Shown here: positions 1 to 7,358 of the stretch, in pieces
How positions within the stretch are numbered: position 1 is the stretch's first letter
Layout of the letters: each line of letters starts with the position of its first letter
From: Archangium sp.
GTDB taxonomy: Bacteria > Myxococcota > Myxococcia > Myxococcales > Myxococcaceae
NCBI GenBank assembly: GCA_016793585.1
Contig: JAEUJR010000370.1
Span: 1-13,041, forward strand
Length of the DNA: 13,041 nt
Direction of reading: 5' to 3'
Translations under genes and position numbers: made by a program
Notes under the pieces: generated by a model
What the model was told of the DNA's origin: nothing
Seen by the model: only the letters and a program-made list of their open reading frames with translations
Databases searched by the model: none

Positions 1-2024
1 CTGCGACGGCTGGTGGCACTGCGACGGCTGGTGGCTCTGCGCCGGCTGGTGGCACTGCGACGGCCGGCGGTTCGGCTGGTGGCGCGACGGCCGGCGGTAC
101 GGCTGGTGGCGCGACGGCCGGCGGTACGGCTGGTGGCGCGACGGCCGGCGGTACGGCTGGCGGTTCGACGGCCGGTGGTTCGGCTGGTGGCGCGAGCGGT
201 TCGGCCTACTACGTTGAAGGCTTCGAGGCCTGCCCCTGGACGCTCTCGGGCGACTGGGAGTGTGGCGCGGTGGTACCAGTCGACGGTGGCATTCGCCCGA
301 CTGCGGCGCACGGTGGCAGCAACGCCATCGGAACCCGTCTCACCGGGACCAACTACAACGATTCGGACGGCGGCTGGGAGATCAGCCTTGCCGACTCGCC
401 AGCATTCAGCCTCGCCGGCGCAGTCGAGCCCACCGTCACCTTCTGGGCGTGGGTCGACACCGAGGGAAGCACCTACGACGGCTTCAACGTCCGCGCGAGC
501 AGCGATGGCGTGACCTACAATCTCGCCAACGCAATCCCGGCCTACCCCCTCACGGTCTTCGGCCAAGGAGCGTGGGGTGGTCGCCTGAGCGCTCAGGGTT
601 GGACGCTCTACCGTGCGGATCTCACGCCGCTTGCCGGTCAGACCGCGACGCGTTTGCGAGTGGCCTTCAGTGCTGACCACAGTGTCAACTACGCGGGTGT
701 CTTCATCGACGACGTGCGTGTGGAGAACGCGAACCAGATTCAGCTCGCTGTCTCCACCTCGATGCTGCCCAACGCCGGCCCGACCTTCCCCTACTCCGTG
801 ACGGCGACGCGCACCGGCGGTTCGAGTGCGGCTCGATGGAGCATTCTCGCTGGCGCCACGAATGCGGCCTGGCTGTCGATCGACCCTGTGACGGGCGTTC
901 TGTCTGGTACACCGCTCGTGGCGAACCTTGGCCCTGTCTCGCTGACGCTGCGTATCAGTGAGCCTGGCAACCCTTCGAACTTTGCCGAGCGGACGCTCGC
1001 CTTCGCGGTCGTTCAGTCCGCGACGGTGTCCAGCCTTCCCATCACGGGCATGCCGGCAACCTTCACTCCGGGCTGGGGTCTGTCGCTGAACAGCGGCAAC
1101 CTCTACTTCTCGGTCACGGACTCGACGTCGTCGACCTCGGCGGGAACCACGGCCAATCGAAACGGCGTGGGTTATGTGTCGGCCTCGACTGGTGGCGCGT
1201 ACACGTCTGTGTACGACGCGAACCAGGCCGGTGCTGCGCTCGACCCGCAGGTCGTATTCCACAACGGTGCCAACCTGTACGCGTTCAACGGCCTCTTCTC
1301 GTCGCCTCGTGGAACGGCTGGCCTCTACCAGATCACCGGACCTACGGCGGCGACCGCGCTGTCGACCGCGGCGTCTCCCTATGGGTCGGGTTCGAAGTAC
1401 AGCTGGGCGGCGAACGGTTCGAACTTCTACATCACCCAGTTCACTCCGTCCCCCTACGACGTTCTGGGTGCGAACTTGAACGTCTCGTCGAGTGTCGCCA
1501 TGACGAACGTGACCAACGATGGCACCTACAACGGTCCGTACGGTGTCGCAGCGACGGCCACGAAGCTGTACGTGTTTGATGGCAGCTACATCGCGACCTA
1601 CGCGCTCGACATGGCGATGTCGCCGAGCGTGCCGATGGTCGACCCGATGGTTCCTGAGCAGGATCTGCCGCTTGCGGCGCCTTGCCAGGCGGGCACCCGC
1701 ACACTGGTCGTCATGAACAGCCCGATGCTCCCGACCAAGCTGTACTACACGTCGTGGGGACAGACGTCTGGCTCCACCACCAATGCGACGGGACGTGTGT
1801 GTGAGGTTTCGCTCGACGCCAACGGTTACCCGACTGGCGTTGCGCAGGTCACGGCTGGGCCCACGACTTCGACCGTGGGCAGCGCTGACGGCGTCGCGAC
1901 TGCGGCGACGTTCCAGAACATCACTGGCATGTACTTCGATATCGCAGGCAATCGAATCTTCATGCTGCAGAAGACCAACTCCGTGACGGCTGCGAATTAC
2001 ATTCGCGTCCTGAACCTGCCGTAA
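1..2024 (+). CDS. Surface protein with repeat linker, MAM/jelly-roll-like, Ig-like and NHL-like propeller domains (5' partial)
   Basis: The reading frame is open from base 3 to the TAA at 2022-2024, giving 673 visible residues; the true start lies upstream, so an internal GTG at 270 should not be taken as the start. Visible residues 1-68 are a Gly/Ala/Thr/Ser repeat linker. Residues 69-242 resemble a MAM/concanavalin-type beta-sandwich: they begin YYVEGFEAC, contain VTFWAWVDTEG and end FIDDVRVEN. Residues 245-338 look like a cadherin/He_PIG-type Ig domain, with the diagnostic WLSIDPVTGVLSGTP. The rest (339-673) is beta-rich and ends in an NHL-like repeat (GSADGVATAATF, then FDIAGNRIFML and YIRVLNL), which suggests a propeller. 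Two Cys in this part (APCQAG, GRVCEV) could form a disulfide. The protein is probably anchored or exported and adhesive or ligand-binding, but no enzymatic motif is visible. The linker suggests an N-terminal lipoprotein anchor outside the window (inference). A hairpin terminator follows. Confidence 0.85.
   Translation, partial: ATAGGTATAGGSAPAGGTATAGGSAGGATAGGTAGGATAGGTAGGATAGGTAGGSTAGGSAGGASGSAYYVEGFEACPWTLSGDWECGAVVPVDGGIRPTAAHGGSNAIGTRLTGTNYNDSDGGWEISLADSPAFSLAGAVEPTVTFWAWVDTEGSTYDGFNVRASSDGVTYNLANAIPAYPLTVFGQGAWGGRLSAQGWTLYRADLTPLAGQTATRLRVAFSADHSVNYAGVFIDDVRVENANQIQLAVSTSMLPNAGPTFPYSVTATRTGGSSAARWSILAGATNAAWLSIDPVTGVLSGTPLVANLGPVSLTLRISEPGNPSNFAERTLAFAVVQSATVSSLPITGMPATFTPGWGLSLNSGNLYFSVTDSTSSTSAGTTANRNGVGYVSASTGGAYTSVYDANQAGAALDPQVVFHNGANLYAFNGLFSSPRGTAGLYQITGPTAATALSTAASPYGSGSKYSWAANGSNFYITQFTPSPYDVLGANLNVSSSVAMTNVTNDGTYNGPYGVAATATKLYVFDGSYIATYALDMAMSPSVPMVDPMVPEQDLPLAAPCQAGTRTLVVMNSPMLPTKLYYTSWGQTSGSTTNATGRVCEVSLDANGYPTGVAQVTAGPTTSTVGSADGVATAATFQNITGMYFDIAGNRIFMLQKTNSVTAANYIRVLNLP
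3..200 (+). repeat. In-frame tandem repeats encoding a Gly/Ala/Thr linker
   Basis: Three 18-bp units (3-20, 21-38, 39-56; consensus gcgacggctggtggcact) are followed by three 27-bp units (84-110, 111-137, 138-164) that encode ATAGGTAGG; the last 27-bp copy has two changes. Degenerate units continue to about 200. All unit lengths are multiples of three, so gain or loss of a unit changes linker length without shifting frame. This also explains why the other plus-strand frames are open here. The encoded linker probably separates a surface anchor from the folded domains. Confidence 0.9.
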
Positions 2025-2025
2025 T

Positions 2026-2087
2026 CAGCTCGCGAGCTGTTTGAATGCGGAGGGCGCTGCTCGCAAGAGTGGCGCCCTTCGTGTTTT
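2026..2087 (+). terminator. Hairpin terminator after the first surface-protein gene
   Basis: A perfect 14-bp palindrome (cagctcgcgagctg, 2026-2039) starts one base after the TAA. A second hairpin follows: 2051-2062 pairs with 2067-2078 in a 12-bp stem that includes two G-U pairs, closed by a GCAA tetraloop. The T-rich tail tcgtgtttt (2079-2087) comes next. This matches an intrinsic terminator. It ends only 10 nt before the ATG of the next gene, so that gene's promoter must lie inside or upstream of it, or the gene depends on read-through. Confidence 0.75.
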
Positions 2088-2097
2088 GAGGGCGACC

Positions 2098-4233
2098 ATG
2101 CGCATTCAGGCGGCTGTGGTGGTGTCGATGCTGGTGATGGCGTGTGAGCCACCCATCGGAAATCGATGTGGGCCAGAGCTTCCTCCATGCTCTGCCGGAA
2201 TGGGGTGTGTTGACGGTCAGTGTCAGTCCTCCGCTGGAGGTGCGGGCGGCTCGGCGGCAGGTGGTTCGACAGCAGGCGGCTCCACTGCAGGCGGCTCCAC
2301 TGCAGGCGGCTCCACTGCAGGCGGCTCCACTGTCGGTGGTTGTCCTTGCCCGGAGTACGAAGAGTGCGTCGCAAACTCGTGCCTCCGCCGCTATTTCGGC
2401 ATCAGCGTGGTCGTCCCCCCAAAGGTCAGGTCACCGGTTGTCATTCAAGCGACACTTCAACCAGTGCCGGGCCGTTTGCCGAACCCTCCTGCGACTCTCT
2501 CTGTTGGTGCCAGTCTCGATGGGTCCGTCGCCTGGGCCGGCACGCTCACGTCGATTCCGGACGGAGGCTACGCGTCTGCGACCGCCTTTCCGGCAAGCAC
2601 GGAAGGCGACTGGACGCTAACCGTCGCATGGCCAGACGGAGGTCCCGGAGGAATAGGTGCAACCAAGGTCGACCTTCGTGGACCACAGTTGCGAGTGACC
2701 TGGCCGCCGGCGCCGCAGCCGATTGTCCAACCAGGTGGCGCCGACTTCAGGGACCTCAGCGAGCCACTGGACGCGGGTGGATTCTGGCGCCGTTCTGCCG
2801 TGATTCCTGTGCGCGTCGAATCAAGTAGTCATGACCTCGACCCAGCTTCAATTCGGGTGAGTCTGGGAGGCGAATTCGGGAATGTGCCCATTGGATGCAC
2901 GGGAGACGGTGGGATCGGTGATGGGGGGCTGGCCGACGGCGGCTTCTGTCGCATCGTTCCTTTGTCCGTCTCGCTGGGAACGTTCCCTGGTCTCCGTGGA
3001 AGCCTCGAACTTCTCGCCACTGCCGCGGACGATGTCGGCAACACAGCACTCGCTGACGCCGGACTCGTTCAAATTACTCGATGGGGATTCAGCTATCAGT
3101 CATCAGCCGGGAACGGATTTGCCCTTGGGTTTGGCGGTTCTCTGGTCATTCCTTCCACAGGAAACTCGACGCTGACGATTCTGGACAGCGCTGGAGGTTT
3201 GCTGAGCTCCAGGAATCTGGCGATGCCACCAACGAACAATGTTGGCATTGGACAGGAGGCGCCTCAGGTTGTCTATGTCCTCGAGTCGGGCACCTTGAGT
3301 CGTGGCGTAACATATATGTTGAAGACAGAAGATCAGTTGTCAGATTGGGCCGTTGAAGAGCGGCGGGATGACCTGTTTCCATATCCCCTGGTCGCCGAGA
3401 GCAGCGTCTCCGCGCTCTATAGTTCGAGCGGCAAGGTGAAGACGTCGTGGGCAAGCTATCAAGGAACGGTCGCAACAACGGGATTTGCTGAAATTTTATC
3501 ATTTGACGGCGGCATCGCTGGTGCGGCGGCGAGCGGTGGCCAGGTCCATGTGACAGACGGCTACAGCGTCTTCGGCTTCAGTGGCTCAACCACAAGCTTC
3601 AACCGCTTGGGAGGCCAGATGCGCATCCAGACGCCGCCCGGCTTTTCCTCAATCACACATCTCATCGGCTCAAGCACCGGCTTTTCCGGGAGCGGCAACA
3701 GCGGAGGGGTCAACCGACACTTCGACGGCAGTCTCTTCTCGTCTGCTCCATGGGGGGCTGGATTTACAGAGGTTCTTGGACAGCCAATCAAAGGTCAGAA
3801 TAACCTGTATTTCATCCAGATGTATGGATCGTGGTCGACGGTGTGTTTGACAAAGCAGGTGACCGGTTCGACCAATTGCGTCGCCGGAACAATTTCAGAC
3901 AATCTGGTCTCCATTGCGCTCGGAGGCTCCAAAACGCTCTTTGTCTCGCTCGTCCGAGGCGGCGTTGCGTTTCTTCAGGTTCGGGATTCTGACACGTTGG
4001 TGTTTCGAGACGAAATGCGGTTGCCAGGAGCGACGGGAGCTTGCATTGGTTTGACTCCAACTTGCATCCAGGGGAGTCCATTCGTCGGGTGTGTCGATTC
4101 TACAGGCAGGATTGTCTTTGTCTCGACAGACGCAAGCGGGGTGGACACCTTGGCGGACTGGCCGATGCAAGGGCACGATCCTGGTCGAACCTACAATCAT
4201 AAGACAAACCTCAGGCCCTACGCGTGCCCGTGA
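2098..4233 (+). CDS. Large surface lipoprotein with Cys-rich head, repeat linker and PQQ-propeller-like C-terminus
   Basis: The product has 711 residues. The ATG at 2098 was chosen over an in-frame TTG at 2041 because it gives a short signal peptide with a lipobox-like end (LVMAC, lipidated Cys16), because GAGGG sits 5 nt upstream, and because the terminator occupies 2051-2087. A Cys-rich stretch follows (C24, C31, C37, C42), then a Gly/Ser/Thr/Ala linker to about residue 80, then a second Cys cluster (C82, C84, C90, C95). The middle is beta-rich and Ig-like, with Asp-Gly-rich loops. The C-terminal part looks like a beta-propeller and ends with WPMQGHDPGRTYN, a motif seen in PQQ-like propeller repeats. 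No catalytic residues are recognisable; a role in binding at the outer membrane is inferred. Base composition is unlike its neighbours: about 58 % G+C at 3421-3540 against about 72 % at 4741-4800, with many A/T-ending codons. The stop overlaps the start of the MOSC gene. Confidence 0.85.
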   Translation: MRIQAAVVVSMLVMACEPPIGNRCGPELPPCSAGMGCVDGQCQSSAGGAGGSAAGGSTAGGSTAGGSTAGGSTAGGSTVGGCPCPEYEECVANSCLRRYFGISVVVPPKVRSPVVIQATLQPVPGRLPNPPATLSVGASLDGSVAWAGTLTSIPDGGYASATAFPASTEGDWTLTVAWPDGGPGGIGATKVDLRGPQLRVTWPPAPQPIVQPGGADFRDLSEPLDAGGFWRRSAVIPVRVESSSHDLDPASIRVSLGGEFGNVPIGCTGDGGIGDGGLADGGFCRIVPLSVSLGTFPGLRGSLELLATAADDVGNTALADAGLVQITRWGFSYQSSAGNGFALGFGGSLVIPSTGNSTLTILDSAGGLLSSRNLAMPPTNNVGIGQEAPQVVYVLESGTLSRGVTYMLKTEDQLSDWAVEERRDDLFPYPLVAESSVSALYSSSGKVKTSWASYQGTVATTGFAEILSFDGGIAGAAASGGQVHVTDGYSVFGFSGSTTSFNRLGGQMRIQTPPGFSSITHLIGSSTGFSGSGNSGGVNRHFDGSLFSSAPWGAGFTEVLGQPIKGQNNLYFIQMYGSWSTVCLTKQVTGSTNCVAGTISDNLVSIALGGSKTLFVSLVRGGVAFLQVRDSDTLVFRDEMRLPGATGACIGLTPTCIQGSPFVGCVDSTGRIVFVSTDASGVDTLADWPMQGHDPGRTYNHKTNLRPYACP
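2272..2331 (+). repeat. Four perfect 15-bp tandem repeats in the lipoprotein linker
   Basis: The unit gcaggcggctccact occurs four times without mismatch (2272-2286, 2287-2301, 2302-2316, 2317-2331) and encodes AGGST. Partly degenerate units flank it on both sides. Perfect identity points to recent expansion or ongoing slippage. The linker resembles that of the preceding gene in amino acids but is built from a different DNA unit. Confidence 0.95.
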
Positions 4234-5066
4234 TGCGTATCGCTGGGTTGTTCCACTACCCCGTGAAGTCTCTGCGGGGCATCGCGGTCGATGAACTGAC
4301 GCTCGAAGCCCGCGGCCCGAGGCACGACCGCGAGTGGATGGTCGTCGACGCCAACGGCCGCTTCCTCACCCAGCGCACCACCCCGCGCATGGCCACGTTG
4401 AACGCCCGGCTCCGAGACGACGTGCTCGAGCTCTCCGACGACTCGGGCGCCGTGCTTCACCTCGAGTCCTCCATCGCTCCACCGCGAGAAGTCACCGTCT
4501 GGAAAGACACCGTCACCGCCACCGACTGCGGAGATGCCGCTGCGACCTGGCTCTCCGCCCGCCTCGGTCAACCCTGCCGCCTCGTGCGAATGCCCGCCTC
4601 GACCATTCGCCCAGTCGACCCGAAGTACGCACCGCGCCCCGACGCGCACACCACCTTTGCCGACGCCTACCCGGTACTCCTCACCAACGCCGCCTCGCTC
4701 GACGACCTCAACACCAACCTGCCCGCGCCCCTTGGCATGGAGCGCTTTCGCGCCAACGTCGTCATCTCCGGCGCTCCCGCGTGGGCCGAGGACGAATGGC
4801 GCGCCGTTACCGTGGGCTCCATCACCTTCGACCTCGTCAAACCCTGCGCCCGCTGCGTCGTCATCACCACCGACCAACGCACCGGCGAACAACCGCGCGG
4901 CTCCGCCCCGCTCTCGACGCTCGCGCGCCTGCGCACGCTCCAGCCGTTCGGCGCCATCTTCGGCCAGAACGCCGTGCACCGCTCCACCGGTACGCTCCGT
5001 GTCGGCGACGAGCTGCACGTCATCACCACGCAACCCCGACCCTCGTACCGCGCGGTCGCGCAGTAG
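4233..5066 (+). CDS. MOSC domain-containing protein (YcbX/mARC-like)
   Basis: The product has 277 residues. The N-terminal third matches a MOSC N-terminal beta-barrel (begins MRIAGLFHYPVKSLRG, later HDREWMVVDANGRFLTQR). The C-terminal part is the MOSC domain with KPCARCVVITTDQRTGEQ; Cys205 and Cys208 sit where the family's conserved molybdenum-cofactor-binding cysteine lies. Proteins of this type reduce N-hydroxylated compounds or transfer sulfur/molybdenum centres. Unlike E. coli YcbX, there is no C-terminal 2Fe-2S ferredoxin domain, so a separate electron donor would be needed (inference). The ATG at 4233 overlaps the upstream lipoprotein TGA (TGATG); an in-frame GTG at 4224 is the alternative start. 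The family call is firm; the substrate is unknown. Confidence 0.9.
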   Translation: MRIAGLFHYPVKSLRGIAVDELTLEARGPRHDREWMVVDANGRFLTQRTTPRMATLNARLRDDVLELSDDSGAVLHLESSIAPPREVTVWKDTVTATDCGDAAATWLSARLGQPCRLVRMPASTIRPVDPKYAPRPDAHTTFADAYPVLLTNAASLDDLNTNLPAPLGMERFRANVVISGAPAWAEDEWRAVTVGSITFDLVKPCARCVVITTDQRTGEQPRGSAPLSTLARLRTLQPFGAIFGQNAVHRSTGTLRVGDELHVITTQPRPSYRAVAQ

Positions 5067-5239
5067 AACGGCGCCACGATCGCCGGTGTGCAGCACGCAA
5101 GGCTCTCTGGGAGCGCACGCGATGGGCTCTCCGCGTTCCGCAACCGCCGCACGCCTCATCGACCAACTCGAGCGCGAGTGCCCGCTCCGCGCAGGTCGAG
5201 AAGTAGCCGTCACCGCGCGCTCAGACGAGAGTGCCGCCC

Positions 5240-5743
5240 GTGAGAACGCTCCTCCTCCTCGTCACCTGCTTCACCGCTGCCTGCGCTGCGCCCGGCCGGC
5301 TCAACGTCGCCTTGAGTGCCGACCAGCTCGACCGTGAGCTCGGCAAGAGCTTCCCCGTCACACGCTCGGCCAGCGTCGTCTTCCTCGAGCTCGCCGACCC
5401 GAAGGTGAAGCTCGTGCGCGGCTCCAACGACCTCGGGCTGTCACTGCGCGCCTCGGTCGGCATCGCCGTGCTCCGCCTCGAAGGCGTGCTCACCGTGCGC
5501 GGAACGCTCCGCTACCAACCCGATGACGGTCAGTTCTTCCTCGATGCGCCTGCGGTCTCGAGCTTCGAGGTGCCCGGCCTGCCCGCCGCCGAACTGCCCG
5601 AGGTGCTCTCGTTCGTGAACGACGTCGTGCGCACCGTGCTGCCCACCGTTCCGCTCCATCGCCTCGAGCGTGGCGGTGCGCGGTGGTTGCTCAAAGCCGT
5701 CAAAGTCGAAGACGGTCGCGTCATCGCCGAGCTCGGCGCCTGA
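5240..5743 (+). CDS. DUF1439 (YceB-like) exported protein, probable lipoprotein
   Basis: From the GTG at 5240 the product has 167 residues; a GTG at 5231 would add three. The N-terminus is a signal peptide (MRTLLLLVTCFTAAC). The T-A-A-C before the first mature residue is an imperfect lipobox, so either lipidation or ordinary cleavage is possible. The mature part begins LNVALSADQLDRELGKSFPV, which resembles the start of the E. coli YceB/DUF1439 family. The rest has the family's alternating beta strands, then a helix (ELPEVLSFVNDVVRTVLPTVPLH) before a short C-terminal strand. YceB-like proteins are small outer-membrane-associated lipoproteins with a lipid-binding-type fold and no settled function. 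A GAGAG 7-12 nt upstream may be the ribosome-binding site. It lies 173 bp after the MOSC gene on the same strand. Confidence 0.7.
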   Translation: MRTLLLLVTCFTAACAAPGRLNVALSADQLDRELGKSFPVTRSASVVFLELADPKVKLVRGSNDLGLSLRASVGIAVLRLEGVLTVRGTLRYQPDDGQFFLDAPAVSSFEVPGLPAAELPEVLSFVNDVVRTVLPTVPLHRLERGGARWLLKAVKVEDGRVIAELGA

Positions 5744-5783
5744 CCCGGAGCGCGAAACCGTCTCGGCGCGCGACGCTTGGGTG

Positions 5784-5789
5784 TAGTTT
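5784..5789 (+). promoter_or_regulatory. TAGTTT -10-like box before the HIT gene
   Basis: TAGTTT fits the TAnnnT pattern of a sigma-70 -10 element and ends 8 nt before the ATG at 5798. No Shine-Dalgarno sequence separates them and no clear -35 element is visible. The spacing would put the transcription start at or next to the ATG (leaderless mRNA). This is inference from position only. Confidence 0.35.
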
Positions 5790-5797
5790 CGCCCGTC

Positions 5798-6139
5798 ATG
5801 GACTGTCTCTTCTGCCGCATCGTCTCGGGCCAGATTCCCGCCAAGAAGATTCACGACGACGAACACTGCATCGGCTTCTTCGACATCAACCCGCAGGCGC
5901 CGACGCACGCGCTCTTCATTCCCAAGCGCCACATCTCGACCGTCAACGACCTCACCGCCGAAGACCGTGAGCTCGCAGGCCACCTGCTCGTCACCGCCGG
6001 AAAGTTCGCGCGCGCACACGGCGTCGCCGATGCCGGCTACCGCCTCGTCATGAACTGCAACGCCGACGCGGGGCAGACGGTGTTCCACCTGCACCTGCAC
6101 CTGCTCGCAGGCCGCAAGCTGGCCTGGCCGCCGGGGTAG
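5798..6139 (+). CDS. HIT-family (HinT-like) nucleotide hydrolase/phosphoramidase
   Basis: The product has 113 residues, the usual size for a HinT-type protein. It begins MDCLFCRIVSGQIPAKK, with Cys3 and Cys6 forming the zinc-type CxxC found in many family members. It continues with DINPQAPTHALFIPKRH and the catalytic histidine triad HLHLHLL near the C-terminus, preceded by GQTVFH, and ends AWPPG as the family does. These enzymes hydrolyse AMP-lysine or AMP-aminoacyl phosphoramidates in the cytoplasm. The ATG at 5798 was preferred to a TTG at 5777 because family alignment begins at MDC. There is no Shine-Dalgarno sequence; see the TAGTTT box upstream. Confidence 0.95.
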   Translation: MDCLFCRIVSGQIPAKKIHDDEHCIGFFDINPQAPTHALFIPKRHISTVNDLTAEDRELAGHLLVTAGKFARAHGVADAGYRLVMNCNADAGQTVFHLHLHLLAGRKLAWPPG

Positions 6140-6400
6140 TGCCGCGGGAACGTTCTGGCAGACCAGCCCCGTGCAGCTGGGCCTCACAGCCGGTGTCGTC
6201 GCGGACGTGCTGTGACTCCTCGGCGGCGCCTTCGTCTCCGAGGTCGACCAGTTCTCCATCGACGTGCCTGGCGCTCCGGTCATCGGGTCGGTCGAAGTGC
6301 AAATCGAAGCACGCGGAAGGAGAAGCGCGTGCGGTCGTCGAGGGGTCGTGCATGGCCGATGACGAGCCGCTCGGTGGCGGGTTGCTGCCAACCTGCGCGT
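6140..6400 (+). other. Gap between convergent genes with decayed coding-like sequence
   Basis: No intact gene is supported here. One plus-strand frame (from 6141) reads protein-like with very high G/C at third positions: QLGLTAGVVADVL, then an in-frame TGA at 6213-6215, then LLGGAFVSEVDQFSIDVPG and SVEVQIEA up to about 6320. Near 6330 the G/C-third signal moves to another frame (EARAVVEGSCMADDEPLGG). This would fit a pseudogene carrying one stop and one frameshift. I recognise no family, and chance cannot be excluded in DNA this G+C-rich. Confidence 0.3.
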
Positions 6401-6661
6401 CTACAGCAGGGCGAGTGCTTCGGGCGTCACCTCGGTCGCGCTCCTGGCGAAGCTCGGCGAGCCGTCGCGCCGCCGCCATCGAGCCAGGGACACACGCCGC
6501 CACAGATCTCGTCGTAGCGCGCGTCGAAGCGGCCGCACTCGCAACCCAGCCCCATGAACTGCTGCACGAGGGAATGTCCTCCCGGTGCTGGTGAGCGCGC
6601 CTCGGTCGGGCTCGGCAGTCGCGTCACGCCCATCCTTCGTCGTCAACCGGCTCGCCGACAC
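6401..6661 (-). pseudogene. Small Cys-rich gene with two apparently compensating frameshifts
   Basis: An 86-codon minus-strand frame starts with ATG at 6661, 19 nt after the stop of the second secreted paralog, and ends at 6401-6403 (last residues TEVTPEALALL). Its third positions are G/C-rich at both ends but not in the middle. There, from 6567 to 6469, a frame shifted by one base carries the signal and reads VQQFMGLGCECGRFDARYDE followed by ICGGVCPWLDGGG. After 6469 the signal returns to the first frame (DGSPSFARSATEV). An indel near 6570 and a compensating one in the GGC run near 6469 would explain this. The restored product would have a C-x-C and C-x3-C set of the zinc- or disulfide-binding kind. 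It could be a real decayed gene, a sequencing artefact or a rapidly evolving gene. Family not recognised. Confidence 0.4.
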
Positions 6662-6680
6662 GCAGACGCAGCACGCTTCG

Positions 6681-7358
6681 TCACGGACTCGGAGCGGTGA
6701 ACGTCAGCCGCTCCGACGGCGCGCCCCGATTGCCGGCGAAATCGACCGGCGTGAGCACCACCGACACACGCGCCCCGGGCTTGAACGAGAACCCGCCCGA
6801 ACACATGCCGTGGCCGAGCTCGAGCTCCTGCTCGCGCGGAACCAAGAGGCCCACCGTCGTCTGCCCATTCACCGTCGCCGCTGCCTCGATGAACACGGGC
6901 TCGTTCGTCTTCACCTGCTTCACCTTCAGGCTCGACCCCGGCCCACAGCCATACGCCGTCCACTTCGTGTCACCCGCGACCGGCGGCTGCTCGAACGCAG
7001 GCACCACCGCGTCTGCGCTCGGCACCACCTTCCACGGCCCCAGCCGCTGGGCCGGCTTCAGCCCGTCGACGCTCAGCTCCCACGAGCCGGGCTCGAGCGT
7101 CGCTCTCACCAGCACCAGCTTCTGCTGGTAGCCATCGAACGTTCGCACCAACTCCGCGGGCACACGCTTCGTGCCCGACACGAACACCAGCTTCTTCGGC
7201 GACACGCTCGAGTGACTCCCGCCGAGCGTCACCAGCACGTGGGCGTTCGACGTGAGCTCGACCTGAACGTCTGGAGCCGCGCGAAGCCACTCCCCCATGC
7301 AGTCGGCGGACGCCTCGCACGCGAGCAACACCACCGCCGCCACGAACGCGCGAATCAC
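6681..7358 (-). CDS. Secreted protein of unknown family, paralog 2 of a tandem pair
   Basis: The product has 225 residues from the GTG at 7358 (MIRAFVAAVVLLACEASADC), which gives a signal peptide. The reading frame is open further upstream, but that extension would lie inside the upstream paralog. The mature protein is beta-rich. It shares, in order, with the upstream paralog: EW near the mature N-terminus, AHVLVTLGG, a TFDG-x-x-Q block followed by LVLV, WEL, GPWKV, YGCGPGS, NEPVFIEAA, LGHGMCSG, PGA, AGNRGA and TFTAP near the end. Three cysteines are conserved in the pair (mature N-terminus, GCGPG, GMCSG), leaving one potentially unpaired or bound to a partner. I do not recognise the family; an Ig-like or other beta-sandwich is plausible from the strand pattern. 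The GTG start overlaps the upstream TGA (GTGA, 7355-7358), implying translational coupling. Confidence 0.8.
   Translation of the reverse strand: MIRAFVAAVVLLACEASADCMGEWLRAAPDVQVELTSNAHVLVTLGGSHSSVSPKKLVFVSGTKRVPAELVRTFDGYQQKLVLVRATLEPGSWELSVDGLKPAQRLGPWKVVPSADAVVPAFEQPPVAGDTKWTAYGCGPGSSLKVKQVKTNEPVFIEAAATVNGQTTVGLLVPREQELELGHGMCSGGFSFKPGARVSVVLTPVDFAGNRGAPSERLTFTAPSP

Noticed and set aside
13..513. 166-codon open frame of Arg/Leu/Val repeats at the left edge
   Set aside because: It is the +1 reading of the Gly/Ala/Thr repeat, which has no stops in any plus-strand frame because the units are multiples of three. The domain-bearing frame is the one from base 3.
2041..2097. Earlier TTG start for the large lipoprotein
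   Set aside because: It would place the start within the terminator hairpin and put 19 residues before the signal peptide, hiding the lipobox.
4218..5213. 331-codon minus-strand open frame, longer than the MOSC gene it covers
   Set aside because: The product is Arg/Gly/Val-rich and low in complexity. The plus strand encodes a clearly recognisable MOSC protein with conserved KPCARC, so this is an antisense shadow of G/C-rich third positions.
5122..5337. Possible small gene between the MOSC and DUF1439 genes
   Set aside because: One frame contains the plausible stretch AARLIDQLEREC, but it runs out of frame into the DUF1439 gene, and third-position bias fades after about 25 codons.
5441..6391. 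316-codon minus-strand open frame over the DUF1439 and HIT genes
   Set aside because: The plus strand carries the HIT triad and conserved ends; the antisense product has no recognisable features.
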